This document shows, piece after piece, positions 27,010 to 35,422 of a stretch of DNA of 49,546 nucleotides; positions within the stretch are counted from its first letter, which is position 1, and each line of letters starts with the position of its first letter. The stretch comes from Candidatus Glomeribacter gigasporarum BEG34. GTDB lineage: Bacteria; Pseudomonadota; Gammaproteobacteria; Burkholderiales; Burkholderiaceae. Both the position numbers and the translations under genes were made by a program. The notes beneath the pieces were generated by a model. That model searched no databases, was not told where the DNA came from, and saw only the letters and a list, made by a program, of their open reading frames with translations. Where the stretch lies: contig NZ_CAFB01000038.1 of assembly GCF_000227585.1 (NCBI RefSeq), forward strand, positions 1 to 49,546, written 5' to 3'.

Positions 27010-29862
27010 CTACTGGCACACCTCGCATGCTTCAAAATTTACATCGTCCGGGCGCAATGCGCAAACTTGCGGCGCACTGTGCGCTGAAGATTCAGACGAC
27101 ATCGCAACCGCGTTGAGCGCGCCATGCGCGACGGTCGATTTCTCGATATGCGTGGCTGCCATCGTGCGCAAATAATAGGTCGTCTTCAATCCGCGCCGCC
27201 ATGCGAGTCTGTAAATTTCATCGAGCTTTTTGCCCGACGCGCCGGCCATATAAATATTGAGCGACTGAGACTGATCAATCCACTTTTGGCGGCGCGCGGC
27301 GGCTTCAACGAGCCATTTGGGATCGATCTCGAACGCGGTGGCATATAAGTCACGCAAGTCTGCCGGCACCCGGTCGATGCGCGCGAGCATGCCGTCGAAA
27401 TATTTCAGATCGGCGATCATCACTGCGTCCCACAGGTCGCGCGCTTTTAGATCGCGCACCAGATATTCGTTGACAACGGTAAATTCGCCGGACAGATTGG
27501 ATTTCACAAACAGGTTTTGATAAGTCGGCTCGATGCAAGCCGAAACGCCGACGATATTGGAAATCGTCGCAGTCGGCGCAATCGCAACGCAATTGGAATT
27601 GCGCATCCCATACCGCGCAATGCGGCGGCGCAATGCTTCCCAGTCCAGTGTGCCCGATTCGTCCACTTCGACATGACCGCCGCGCGCCTGCGCCAGCAAT
27701 GCCAGCGTATCTTGCGGCAGAATGCCGCGCGACCATAATGAACCGTCGTAACTCGAATAGCGGCCGCGCTCTTGCGCCAGTTCGGTTGAGGCCCAATACG
27801 CGTAGTAGCACACCGCTTCCATCGAACGGTCGGCAAACTCAACCGCCACCTCCGACGCATAGGGAATGCGCAGCGCATGCAAACAATCCTGAAATCCCAT
27901 AATCCCTAGACCGACGGGCCGATGCTTCAGGTTGGAATCGCGCGCTTTGGCGACCGCGTAGTAATTGATATCAATCACATTGTCGAGCATGCGCAGCGCG
28001 GTTTGAATCGTCTTTTTCAGTTTGTCATGATCAAGCCGCAAAGCGCCGTTGTCCGCAGCGCGCAGATGCGCGACCAGATTGATGGAGCCTAAATTGCAGA
28101 CAGCGATCTCGGAATCATTCGTATTCAGCGTGATCTCCGTGCACAGGTTCGACGAGTGCACCACGCCGACATGCTGCTGCGGCGAGCGGATATTGCACGG
28201 GTCTTTGAAGGTGACCCACGGATGACCCGTTTCAAATAACATACCGAGCATCTTGCGCCATAGCTGCGCGGCGGGCATTTTCTTGAACAGTTTGATTTCG
28301 CCGCGCGCTGCCTTTTCTTCGTAATCCAGATAAGCGGCTTCAAAATCGGCGCCGTATTTCTCGTGCAGATCAGGGCAATCGGATGGCGAGAATAGCGTCC
28401 ATTGCGCATCGGCGAGCACGCGTTTCATAAACAGATCGGGAATCCAGTTAGCGGTATTCATATCGTGCGCGCGGCGGCGGTCATCGCCGGTGTTCTTGCG
28501 CAGTTCAAGGAATTCTTCGATATCGAGATGCCAGGTTTCCAAATACGCGCAGACCGCGCCCTTGCGCTTGCCGCCTTGATTGACGGCGACCGCTGTGTCA
28601 TTCACCACTTTCAGAAAGGGCACAACACCCTGAGATTTGCCGTTTGTCCCCTGGATATGCGCGCCGAGCGCGCGCACGCGCGTCCAGTCGTTCCCCAGAC
28701 CGCCAGCGAACTTCGACAGCAGCGCGTTCTCTTTCAGCGCTTCGTAAATGCCTTCCAGATCATCCGCGACCGTCGTCAAATAGCACGACGACAATTGCGA
28801 ACGGCGCGTCCCGGCGTTAAACAGCGTCGGCGTCGAACTCATAAAGTCGAAGCGCGATAACAGATGATAGAACTCGACTGCGCGCGCATTGCGGTCCGCC
28901 TCATTCAGCGCTAGCCCCATCGCAACGCGCATTAGAAAAGTTTGCGGCAATTCAAGCCGGGCGCCGTCAATATGGAGAAAGTAGCGGTCATAAAGCGTTT
29001 GCAGTCCCAGATAACTGAATTGCAGATCGCGCGCGGCAACGAGCGCTTGCCCGAGCATCGCCAGGTCAAACTGGAGCAGTTTTTCATCGAGTAATCCGGC
29101 CCTGACGCCGCGCTGCACAAAAACCGGAAAATAGCGCGCATAGCGCGCGGCCATCTGCGCATGCGTGACTTCTTTGCCCAGCGCTTCGCGGCGCAGAATA
29201 TGGAGCAGAATGCGCGCCGCGGCCCGGCTGTACGCGGGCTCTTGTTCGATCAGCGTGCGCGCCGCGAGAATCGCACTGTCATATATTTGCTTCAGCGGCG
29301 CCCCCTCGTACAGATTTTTGAGCGTCTGCTCGATGATCGGCTCCGGCTTTACCGCCGCGCCCAGTCCTTCACACGCCTGCGCAATCAGCGCGGTCAGCGC
29401 GTCCAGATCGAGCGGACGCCTGACCCCATCATCCAGCACATGGAGCTCCGCTTTTGGCGCAGCGGTAGCGCTTGCCTGCCGCGCCTGCGCGCGTTGTTCC
29501 CGATACAGCACATAGGCGCGCGCAACATGGTGTTCGCCCGCGCGCATTAACGCCAGTTCGACTTGATCCTGAATATCTTCGATGTGGAAGGTCCCGCCAT
29601 GCGGACGGCTGCGTATCAGTGCGTTCACCACGTTCCGGGTCAATTGATGGACCGTCTTGCGCACGCGCGCCGACGCCGCGCTTTGCTCGCCGTGGACAGC
29701 CAGCATCGCCTTGGTCATTGCAACGGAGATTTTGGACGGCTCGAACATCACCACCGCGCCATTGCGGCGAATCACGGTGTAATCGTCCAGCGCTGGCGAC
29801 GCTGCATTCAAAGCGGCGCGTTCACTCATTGACGCGCTAAGCGCACTTTCATGGGCTGGCAT
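27010..29862 (-). CDS. nrdA: Class Ia ribonucleotide reductase, large (alpha) subunit
   Basis: NrdA reduces ribonucleoside diphosphates to deoxy forms. The 950-residue protein begins with an ATP-cone for allosteric control (YTVIRRNGAVVMFEPSKISV at about 28-47), then the barrel with STPTLFNAGTRRSQLSSCYL, the active-site loop NLCTEITLNTNDSEIAVCNL and ATISNIVGVSACIEPTYQN. It closes with the redox-relay CEVCQ. The overall length is typical for the Burkholderia type. Upstream (29863-30178) lies no gene but a 144-bp repeat (29959-30102); a NrdR box would be expected before the start but I could not identify one with confidence. Confidence 0.96.
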   Translation of the reverse strand: MPAHESALSASMSERAALNAASPALDDYTVIRRNGAVVMFEPSKISVAMTKAMLAVHGEQSAASARVRKTVHQLTRNVVNALIRSRPHGGTFHIEDIQDQVELALMRAGEHHVARAYVLYREQRAQARQASATAAPKAELHVLDDGVRRPLDLDALTALIAQACEGLGAAVKPEPIIEQTLKNLYEGAPLKQIYDSAILAARTLIEQEPAYSRAAARILLHILRREALGKEVTHAQMAARYARYFPVFVQRGVRAGLLDEKLLQFDLAMLGQALVAARDLQFSYLGLQTLYDRYFLHIDGARLELPQTFLMRVAMGLALNEADRNARAVEFYHLLSRFDFMSSTPTLFNAGTRRSQLSSCYLTTVADDLEGIYEALKENALLSKFAGGLGNDWTRVRALGAHIQGTNGKSQGVVPFLKVVNDTAVAVNQGGKRKGAVCAYLETWHLDIEEFLELRKNTGDDRRRAHDMNTANWIPDLFMKRVLADAQWTLFSPSDCPDLHEKYGADFEAAYLDYEEKAARGEIKLFKKMPAAQLWRKMLGMLFETGHPWVTFKDPCNIRSPQQHVGVVHSSNLCTEITLNTNDSEIAVCNLGSINLVAHLRAADNGALRLDHDKLKKTIQTALRMLDNVIDINYYAVAKARDSNLKHRPVGLGIMGFQDCLHALRIPYASEVAVEFADRSMEAVCYYAYWASTELAQERGRYSSYDGSLWSRGILPQDTLALLAQARGGHVEVDESGTLDWEALRRRIARYGMRNSNCVAIAPTATISNIVGVSACIEPTYQNLFVKSNLSGEFTVVNEYLVRDLKARDLWDAVMIADLKYFDGMLARIDRVPADLRDLYATAFEIDPKWLVEAAARRQKWIDQSQSLNIYMAGASGKKLDEIYRLAWRRGLKTTYYLRTMAATHIEKSTVAHGALNAVAMSSESSAHSAPQVCALRPDDVNFEACEVCQ

Positions 29863-29958
29863 AAAAACTCCTGCGATTGCTTAATGGATTTCACCGATTT
29901 CTATAGGGTATTAAAAAGACTATATTTTCCTTGCGGGAGCATGATGGGTGACACCCTT

Positions 29959-30102
29959 AGAACCTGTTCACGATCTGTGACGAGCGCCCGTCAGCCAAGG
30001 AGGACGGAGCGCAGGAAGCGGAGCATATATGAAATATGTGAGCATTCCGAGCACCGCCCGACGCAGGCTCACGGGCGCGCAGTAAGATCGTGAATAGGTT
30101 CT
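29959..30102. repeat. 144-bp hairpin repeat (family 2), copy between nrdA and the effector-like gene
   Basis: Exactly 144 bp. Ends are AGAACCTGTTCACGATC and GATCGTGAATAGGTTCT, one mismatch apart. Inside, GCGCCCGT at about 29984-29991 pairs with ACGGGCGC at about 30071-30078. The core is nearly the same as in the copies at 17717 and (reversed) 41988. It lies between the divergent nrdA and the candidate effector gene, and its matching fragment at 31742-31766 closes the same cassette on the other side. Confidence 0.92.
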
Positions 30103-30178
30103 TAGAGCCGCATTCTCAAAGGAGACTGGACATACGCACCAAAATTTTTCTGCAACCTTCTTTTAAATGGAGGAGATT

Positions 30179-31246
30179 ATGCTACCGGCAATCCACCTTG
30201 CAGAATTGTCTACTTTATCCACACGCGCTTTTAATGCCTTTTCTTCACTATCTCGCGCCCACTCGACCCTTCACCATGAAAGAGCGTTCCATCGGCTTTC
30301 TGAGGTCGCCCAGCAGTTTGTATCGGGCGCTTCTGAAATGCCCTTCATTATGAAGATTCCGCCATCGTTCCGTTTGACCAAGGTCACACAGACGGACTTC
30401 GCGCAAGCGCTCACAACAGAACCTCTCTTGAGTCGATATTTCAATACGCAGGAAGAATCGAGCGCAATCTCTTCAATGAAAAAACAATGGCTGCAAGACA
30501 CCGCCCATGTGGTCAATCAACGCATTTCAGACATGCCATCGGAAGACCGCGGCATCGAACTCTCTTTCCGGTTCCGGAAAGCGTATGGCGACAAAATACA
30601 TCATATTGCGTTAGGTACGCTGTGGCGCGGCAACGGCAGCGGTTTGCAGTTTGGCGTAGTGCATCAAGAAGCCATTCCTTTTAAAAGAAATACAGAAACC
30701 ATTCACCAATCGCTGATTTTTAACCATTTTGATACAGGCGCTTATTTTCGAGACGCTCGCTCTCCTGTGCAAAATTCGCTCGAAAAATATGGACCGCCCG
30801 ATGTGATGATCAGAACCTGTTCTCATCCTGAAAATATACTGGTCAGTCAGTGGCTCAGCAGTGAGAATTGCATACATCCCTATGGCTACCGCGGCAAGCA
30901 ATGCGAGGGGGGATTCCATGAGTTGTCCTGCTTTTCAGTCACTCGGACCTTCCAAAAGATTGTGCGCGGCAATGAGGTTTGTATGGATACCCGGCCTCAT
31001 GTACCGGATATGATCAAAGAGGTTGTGACAGACCTTTTTGGAACAGAGAGCTATGAAAAATTGAGGCAGTTTGAGTTCAAGGGACGAAAAATAGATATTG
31101 AAGATCCGCTTCTATCCGAAAAAGAGTTCTATTACGCCTTTATCAGCGCGACTTCAAGATGGGGGGACAATGAAAAATGGGATGTCAGTCCTATAACGCC
31201 CGCACAAGAAACTGTTGGGACGGATAGACTCCAGTTGTCAAGATGA
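30179..31246 (+). CDS. Unrecognised protein, candidate type III effector
   Basis: A 355-residue protein with no family I recognise. Start at ATG 30179 with TGGAGGAG (30168-30175) just upstream. The N-terminal ~40 residues are rich in Ser, Thr and Ala with little charge (LAELSTLSTRAFNAFSSLSR), as in many type III export signals; no Sec signal or membrane helix follows. The rest is soluble and mixed; Cys and His cluster at about residues 215-260 (RTCSHPENILVSQW, then GGFHELSCFSVTRTF). The stop TGA overlaps the ATG of a CesT-like chaperone gene, so the two are translated together; effector genes next to their chaperone are the norm in type III systems. Effector status is inference from this coupling. 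Activity unknown. Confidence 0.6.
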   Translation: MLPAIHLAELSTLSTRAFNAFSSLSRAHSTLHHERAFHRLSEVAQQFVSGASEMPFIMKIPPSFRLTKVTQTDFAQALTTEPLLSRYFNTQEESSAISSMKKQWLQDTAHVVNQRISDMPSEDRGIELSFRFRKAYGDKIHHIALGTLWRGNGSGLQFGVVHQEAIPFKRNTETIHQSLIFNHFDTGAYFRDARSPVQNSLEKYGPPDVMIRTCSHPENILVSQWLSSENCIHPYGYRGKQCEGGFHELSCFSVTRTFQKIVRGNEVCMDTRPHVPDMIKEVVTDLFGTESYEKLRQFEFKGRKIDIEDPLLSEKEFYYAFISATSRWGDNEKWDVSPITPAQETVGTDRLQLSR

Positions 31247-31743
31247 ACGACCGCTCATTCATCCGGTCCGACCCTGAGTCGCCGCCTGCGCCGGGCCGTT
31301 ATTGCCAGCTTTTCAGCGAAGTGGCCCAGATGTTAGGCGCACCGCCGGTTCCAGCCGATGCGGTGACGAAAATCTGGTCCATTGGCACGGACGGCCATTT
31401 GTTTTCCATCGTCGCAAAAGACGAATCCGCGCCGCCTGGCATCATCGTCATTCAGGATTTTGGAGAAGTGAGCGAGGCCGCCGATTCATTGTGTATCCGT
31501 ATGCACCATGTCAATTTCAGAAATACGCTGGACGGCGGTCCGTTGCACAATGCGCTGTTTTCAATCGACCCGCGCACCCAGTCCGCAGTGCTGATTCAGA
31601 CGCTTGTCCTGGATGAATTAAATGGTCCGTTACTCATCCGCGCCCTGCAAAAACTGGCTGATTTTGGTCATCGCTTCAGGATGGATGCTGATCGCATGAC
31701 AGATGATACTCCGATCAAAGGTGATCTGAGCGCTCTGCTTTAG
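31243..31743 (+). CDS. CesT/Tir-type type III secretion chaperone
   Basis: A 166-residue, acidic protein (about 22 Asp+Glu against 14 Lys+Arg by my count). It follows the CesT alpha/beta plan: an N-terminal helix (CQLFSEVAQMLGAPP), strands around IWSIGTDGHLFSIVAKD and GIIVIQDFGE, then HNALFSIDPRTQSAVLIQTL and VLDELNGPLLIRALQKLADF, the strand-strand-helix typical of class I chaperones of this kind. These dimers bind the N-terminal region of an effector and deliver it to the secretion ATPase. ATG overlaps the stop of the upstream gene by ATGA, so that protein is its likely client. No secretion apparatus gene is in the window. Fold call is by pattern only. Confidence 0.65.
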   Translation: MNDRSFIRSDPESPPAPGRYCQLFSEVAQMLGAPPVPADAVTKIWSIGTDGHLFSIVAKDESAPPGIIVIQDFGEVSEAADSLCIRMHHVNFRNTLDGGPLHNALFSIDPRTQSAVLIQTLVLDELNGPLLIRALQKLADFGHRFRMDADRMTDDTPIKGDLSALL

Positions 31744-31766
31744 AACCTGCTCACGATTTTACTGCG
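31742..31766. repeat. Family-2 repeat end fragment after the chaperone gene
   Basis: AGAACCTGCTCACGATTTTA and the next five bases match the reversed right end of the 144-bp copy at 29959-30102 over about 25 bases. It overlaps the stop codon of the CesT-like gene. Together with the full copy upstream it brackets the effector-chaperone pair in opposite orientation. Confidence 0.8.
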
Positions 31767-31780
31767 GTTTCCTAATGGCT

Positions 31781-32821
31781 CTAGGTGTTGTAGCCGCAGG
31801 CGTTCAAACCCAACGCCTGCGCGCATTGATGGATCAGCGCCGGACCTCGATAAATGAATCCTGTATACAACTGCACAAGAGACGCGCCTGCCGCGCATTT
31901 GGCGCGCGCGTCGTCGGCTGAAAAAATACCGCCCGCGCCGATCACCGGAATCTCATGACCGAGCGCCGCAAAAAGCGCGCGAATCACGCGCGTCGACGGT
32001 TCAAATAACGGTTTTCCAGACAATCCGCCCGCTTCATCCGCATGCGGCAAGCCAGTCACTGCGGCGCGCGCGCTTGTCGTATTCGTCGCAATCACGCCGT
32101 CAACGCGATGCCGCAGCAGCGTATCCGCAATGATGCGGATTTGCGCGTCGTCGAGATCGGGCGCGATTTTCAGCGCCAGCGGAACGTTTTTGCGATGTTG
32201 ATCGGCCAGGCGTCGCCGCCTGTCTTGCAACGCGGCCAATAGCGCATCCAACGGCGCTTTGTCTTGCAGTTGACGCAAACCCTGTGTATTCGGCGACGAA
32301 ATATTGACCGTCACATAATGCGCGACCGGATACACGCGCTCCAGACAATACAGATAATCGCGCGCAGCGTGTTCGAGCGGCGTATCGGCGTTTTTTCCGA
32401 TGTTCACGCCAATGACGCCTTGATAACGCGCGGCCCGAATGCGTTGAACTAATGCATCGACGCCGCCGTTGTTAAACCCCATCCGGTTAATCAACGCGCC
32501 CGCATCCGGCAAACGGAACAGGCGCGGACGCGGCTGGCCGGACTGTGCGCGCGGCGTTACCGTGCCCACTTCGATAAAACCGAAACCCAGCGCCGCCAGT
32601 CCGTCGATACAGAGACCGTCTTTGTCGAGTCCGGCGGCAAGTCCAACCGCATTGTCAAAACGCAATCCCATCACCGTGCGTGGCGCGTGAACGGTCGATG
32701 TCTCTAAACGCTGCATGATGCAGCTTCGTTGCGCGGCGCGCAGAGCAGACAATGTCAAATGATGCGCCGTTTCAGCGTCGAGATGGAATAAAAACGGCCG
32801 TATCCACGGATAAAGGTTCAC
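31781..32821 (-). CDS. pyrD: Dihydroorotate dehydrogenase (quinone), class 2
   Basis: PyrD oxidises dihydroorotate to orotate with FMN and a quinone at the inner membrane, step four of pyrimidine synthesis. The 346-residue class 2 enzyme has the amphipathic N-terminal helix ([20 protein letters not shown]), [20 protein letters not shown], the conserved [17 protein letters not shown], the catalytic Ser region in [17 protein letters not shown], and [22 protein letters not shown] at the phosphate site. The start is GTG at 32821, overlapping the dgt stop (GTGA), so translation is likely coupled. Confidence 0.95.
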   Translation of the reverse strand: MNLYPWIRPFLFHLDAETAHHLTLSALRAAQRSCIMQRLETSTVHAPRTVMGLRFDNAVGLAAGLDKDGLCIDGLAALGFGFIEVGTVTPRAQSGQPRPRLFRLPDAGALINRMGFNNGGVDALVQRIRAARYQGVIGVNIGKNADTPLEHAARDYLYCLERVYPVAHYVTVNISSPNTQGLRQLQDKAPLDALLAALQDRRRRLADQHRKNVPLALKIAPDLDDAQIRIIADTLLRHRVDGVIATNTTSARAAVTGLPHADEAGGLSGKPLFEPSTRVIRALFAALGHEIPVIGAGGIFSADDARAKCAAGASLVQLYTGFIYRGPALIHQCAQALGLNACGYNT

Positions 32822-33990
32822 TCTGTTTCCATTACAAAAAGCCGTCGATACTCCGCCAGCGCATAGCGGTCGGTCATCCCCGCGATGTAATGCGCGATTT
32901 TGCGCGCCTGAGCGTGCATATCCATCGTCTGAATCTGGTAATCCGGCGGCAATAGGCGGGGATCGTGCTGAAATGCGTTAAATAATTGACGGATGATCTG
33001 CTGCGCTTTGCTCGTCATCCGCATCACACGGTAATGACGATACAGGTTTTTGAACAGGAACTGTTTGAGTTGCCGCTGCTGCGCGGCTATCGCATCACTG
33101 TGCGCCACCAGCGGCGGCGCGCGGCGGACATCGTCCGGATGCGCGGGGGCAACGCGCGCGATATTGCGCGCGGTCGCCGTGATCAGATCGATAATCAGCG
33201 TATGAATGATGCGCCTGACTGTCTCGGCCACCCGCCGCCGTCCGCGCAGCGCCGGCCAGGCGCGCACCGCTTCGCGGCGATGCGCGCGCCACAGCTCGAC
33301 CGCTTCCAGTTGCTCCAGCGTCAGCAAGCCGGAGCGCACGCCGTCGTCGATATCGTGATTGTTATACGCAATCGCATCCGCGAAATTCGCGATTTGCGCC
33401 TCCAGCGTCGGCTGCGCGCCGTTCAAGAAGCGCGCGCCGATATCGCCCAGCCGCCGCGCGTTCTCGCGTGAACAATGTTTCAGAATACCTTCGCGCGTTT
33501 CAAAGCAAAGATTGAGTCCGTTAAAACCGCCGTACCGCTCTTCGAGTTCATCGACCACCATCAGACTTTGCAGATTGTGTTCAAAGCCGCCGTATTCGCG
33601 CATGCATGTGTTGAGCGCGTCTTGCCCGGCATGGCCGAACGGCGTATGACCGAGATCGTGCGCGAGCGAAATCGCTTCGACGAGCGTTTCATTCACGCGC
33701 AGATTGCGCGCGACCGAACGCGCAATTTGCGCCACTTCCAGGCTATGCGTGAGCCGGGTCCGGAACAGATCGCCTTCATGATTGATAAAAACCTGCGTTT
33801 TGTATTCCAGCCGTCGGAACGCAGCGCAATGAATAATCCGGTCACGGTCACGCTGGAATTCGGTGCGCGCCCACGCGGCTGGCTCCGGCCGCTGCCTGCC
33901 GCGCGATTGAGACGAGCGCGCCGCATACGGCGCCAGATGCGCCTCTTCAAGCGCGGTTAAATCAGGCAGATCAGAATATTCCTGTATCAT
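32818..33990 (-). CDS. dgt: dGTPase-like HD-domain triphosphohydrolase
   Basis: A 390-residue HD phosphohydrolase that removes triphosphate from dGTP or related dNTPs. The metal ligands are all visible: H in [17 protein letters not shown] in [19 protein letters not shown] and a later Asp in [19 protein letters not shown]. The N-terminal [20 protein letters not shown] is the standard opening. Length matches the shorter, type-2 like family. It overlaps pyrD by GTGA. It starts divergently from pdxH with less than 50 bases between the two starts, so their promoters must overlap or lie inside the genes. Confidence 0.92.
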   Translation of the reverse strand: MIQEYSDLPDLTALEEAHLAPYAARSSQSRGRQRPEPAAWARTEFQRDRDRIIHCAAFRRLEYKTQVFINHEGDLFRTRLTHSLEVAQIARSVARNLRVNETLVEAISLAHDLGHTPFGHAGQDALNTCMREYGGFEHNLQSLMVVDELEERYGGFNGLNLCFETREGILKHCSRENARRLGDIGARFLNGAQPTLEAQIANFADAIAYNNHDIDDGVRSGLLTLEQLEAVELWRAHRREAVRAWPALRGRRRVAETVRRIIHTLIIDLITATARNIARVAPAHPDDVRRAPPLVAHSDAIAAQQRQLKQFLFKNLYRHYRVMRMTSKAQQIIRQLFNAFQHDPRLLPPDYQIQTMDMHAQARKIAHYIAGMTDRYALAEYRRLFVMETE

Positions 33991-34036
33991 GGGTCAGAGT
34001 ATTGATGACTGTTGGAACAGGCGACTTCAGAGCCAA

Positions 34037-34699
34037 ATGCTCGAAACTCCTGATATTGTGTCTGAAAAACTGCCCTATTTGCGCACAGAATACTCGCGCG
34101 CTTCCCTCTCTAAAACCGAAGTCGATGCAGACCCCCTGCGTCAATTCAAACGTTGGTTCGCGCAGGCGTTCGAGGCGGGGATTGCTGAACCGAACGTGAT
34201 GACGCTTGCAACCGTCGGCGAAAATGGACGCCCTTCAGCGCGTATTGTGCTGGTTAAAGAAATTGATGCGCGCAGTTTGATCTTTTTTACGCATTATGAA
34301 AGCCGTAAAGGCCGTGAACTTGCACATACGCCTTACGCAAGCCTGCTTTTTCATTGGATGAAACTGGAACGGCAAGTGCGTATTGAAGGCGCTGTCGAGA
34401 AAATGGAGGCTGCCTACAACGATACCTACTTTGAATCGCGGCCGCTCACGTCGAGAATCAGCGCCTGGGCTTCGCAGCAGAGCGCTGTTATTCAAAGCCG
34501 CGCCGAATTAGAGGCGCGCTTTACGCACTTTGCCAAGCGGTTTGGCGAACATCCGCCGCGTCCGCCGAATTGGGGCGGCTACCGGTTAATTCCTGATGTC
34601 GTCGAGTTTTGGCAAGGCCGCCCCTCACGTCTGCACGACCGTATTCAATATACACGGACCACAGGCGCAGATTGGAAAATCGTGCGCCTCTCCCCTTAG
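34037..34699 (+). CDS. pdxH: Pyridoxamine 5'-phosphate oxidase
   Basis: PdxH makes pyridoxal 5'-phosphate from PNP or PMP with FMN. The 220-residue protein has [20 protein letters not shown] (FMN binding), [34 protein letters not shown] and the C-terminal [20 protein letters not shown] with [11 protein letters not shown] start at ATG 34037 ([20 protein letters not shown]), closest to family N-termini; the frame opens at ATG 33989, which would overlap the dgt start on the other strand. No clear ribosome site decides this. No gene lies in 34700-34836 after it. Confidence 0.93.
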   Translation: MLETPDIVSEKLPYLRTEYSRASLSKTEVDADPLRQFKRWFAQAFEAGIAEPNVMTLATVGENGRPSARIVLVKEIDARSLIFFTHYESRKGRELAHTPYASLLFHWMKLERQVRIEGAVEKMEAAYNDTYFESRPLTSRISAWASQQSAVIQSRAELEARFTHFAKRFGEHPPRPPNWGGYRLIPDVVEFWQGRPSRLHDRIQYTRTTGADWKIVRLSP

Positions 34700-34836
34700 G
34701 AATTTCTATATTTACAAAATAGTGTTTGCTCTTTAGAATCGCACATCTTTTAGGGTTTGTGCACGTAAACGATATGCAGAATTCTTGCGCATAAAAGCGT
34801 GAAATAGGGTGATGCGCCGAGCTGGCCATCTCAACC

Positions 34837-34907
34837 CTAGAGCATTTTTCAATGAGTTTGCGATCAGTTCATAGGACTTCATGGCAAGCTAAATGAAAAA
34901 TGCTCTG
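34837..34907. repeat. Palindromic repeat family 1, copy before tRNA-Ala
   Basis: A 71-bp copy with ends CTAGAGCATTTTTCA and TGAAAAATGCTCTGG. The core is more diverged than in other copies (GATCAGTTCATAGGACTTCA) but still allows pairing of GTTTGC with GCAAGC. It ends only six bases before the 5' end of tRNA-Ala, so the tRNA promoter must lie upstream of, or within, the hairpin. Confidence 0.82.
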
Positions 34908-34912
34908 GAAGA

Positions 34913-34988
<76 letters not shown>

Positions 34989-34993
34989 TTCTT

Positions 34994-35069
34994 GTCCCCT
35001 TCGTCTAGAGGCCCAGGACACCACCCTTTCACGGTGGGTACAGGGGTTCGAATCCCCTAGGGGACGCCA
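34994..35069 (+). tRNA. tRNA-Glu (TTC)
   Basis: A 76-base cloverleaf. Acceptor GTCCCCT pairs with AGGGGAC. Anticodon stem CCACC/GGTGG around CTTTCAC gives anticodon TTC. T arm GGGGTTCGAATCCCC; CCA encoded at 35067-35069. This tRNA also feeds tetrapyrrole synthesis through HemA, encoded at 4030-5340. Confidence 0.96.
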
Positions 35070-35079
35070 TCCTTGGACT

Positions 35080-35156
35080 GGAGTGGTAGTTCAGTTGGTT
35101 AGAATACCGGCCTGTCACGCCGGGGGTCGCGGGTTCGAGCCCCGTCCACTCCGCCA
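35080..35156 (+). tRNA. tRNA-Asp (GTC)
   Basis: A 77-base cloverleaf. Acceptor GGAGTGG pairs with CCACTCC. Anticodon loop CTGTCAC between CCGGC-type stem strands gives GTC. T arm CGGGTTCGAGCCCCG; CCA encoded at 35154-35156. Confidence 0.96.
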
Positions 35157-35252
35157 ATAAAATCAGTAGGTATCATTGCCTTGTTGCCTTTTCTGGACGT
35201 TCCGCTTGAATACATGCGAAACGATTTCATTGAGTTGGCGAAACGTTCATCG

Positions 35253-35377
35253 AATTTTTAACGCTTCCTGCATCCCAAATCTTGAGCCGCAGCTTATCAA
35301 GACACAATGGGATACATCGCCTCAAGCGGGCGCGTCTGCCACTGTTCCACTTCCGCCCGCACTTCATCGGTGAGGGC
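35253..35377 (-). mobile_element. IS256-family transposase remnant, frameshifted
   Basis: Read on the minus strand, one frame gives LTDEVRAEVEQWQTRPLEAM then YPIV, and after a one-base shift the next frame gives LDKLRLKIWDAGSVKN. These join to the conserved IS256 motif around the second catalytic Asp (YPIV-F-DALR-KIRD-G-V-NKA). A stop codon (TGA) lies at the shift, and nothing of the element remains on either side. It fills the spacer between tRNA-Asp and ppiD. Confidence 0.75.
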
Positions 35378-35422
35378 CGAAATGTATACTGATCAATTCT
35401 GTTATGGATAGCGGACTCTTCC

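Noticed and set aside
30179-31246. Assignment of the effector candidate to the OspF/SpvC phosphothreonine lyase family or a known protease
   Set aside because: I could not find the conserved lyase motif or a convincing catalytic triad; the Cys/His cluster alone is not enough.
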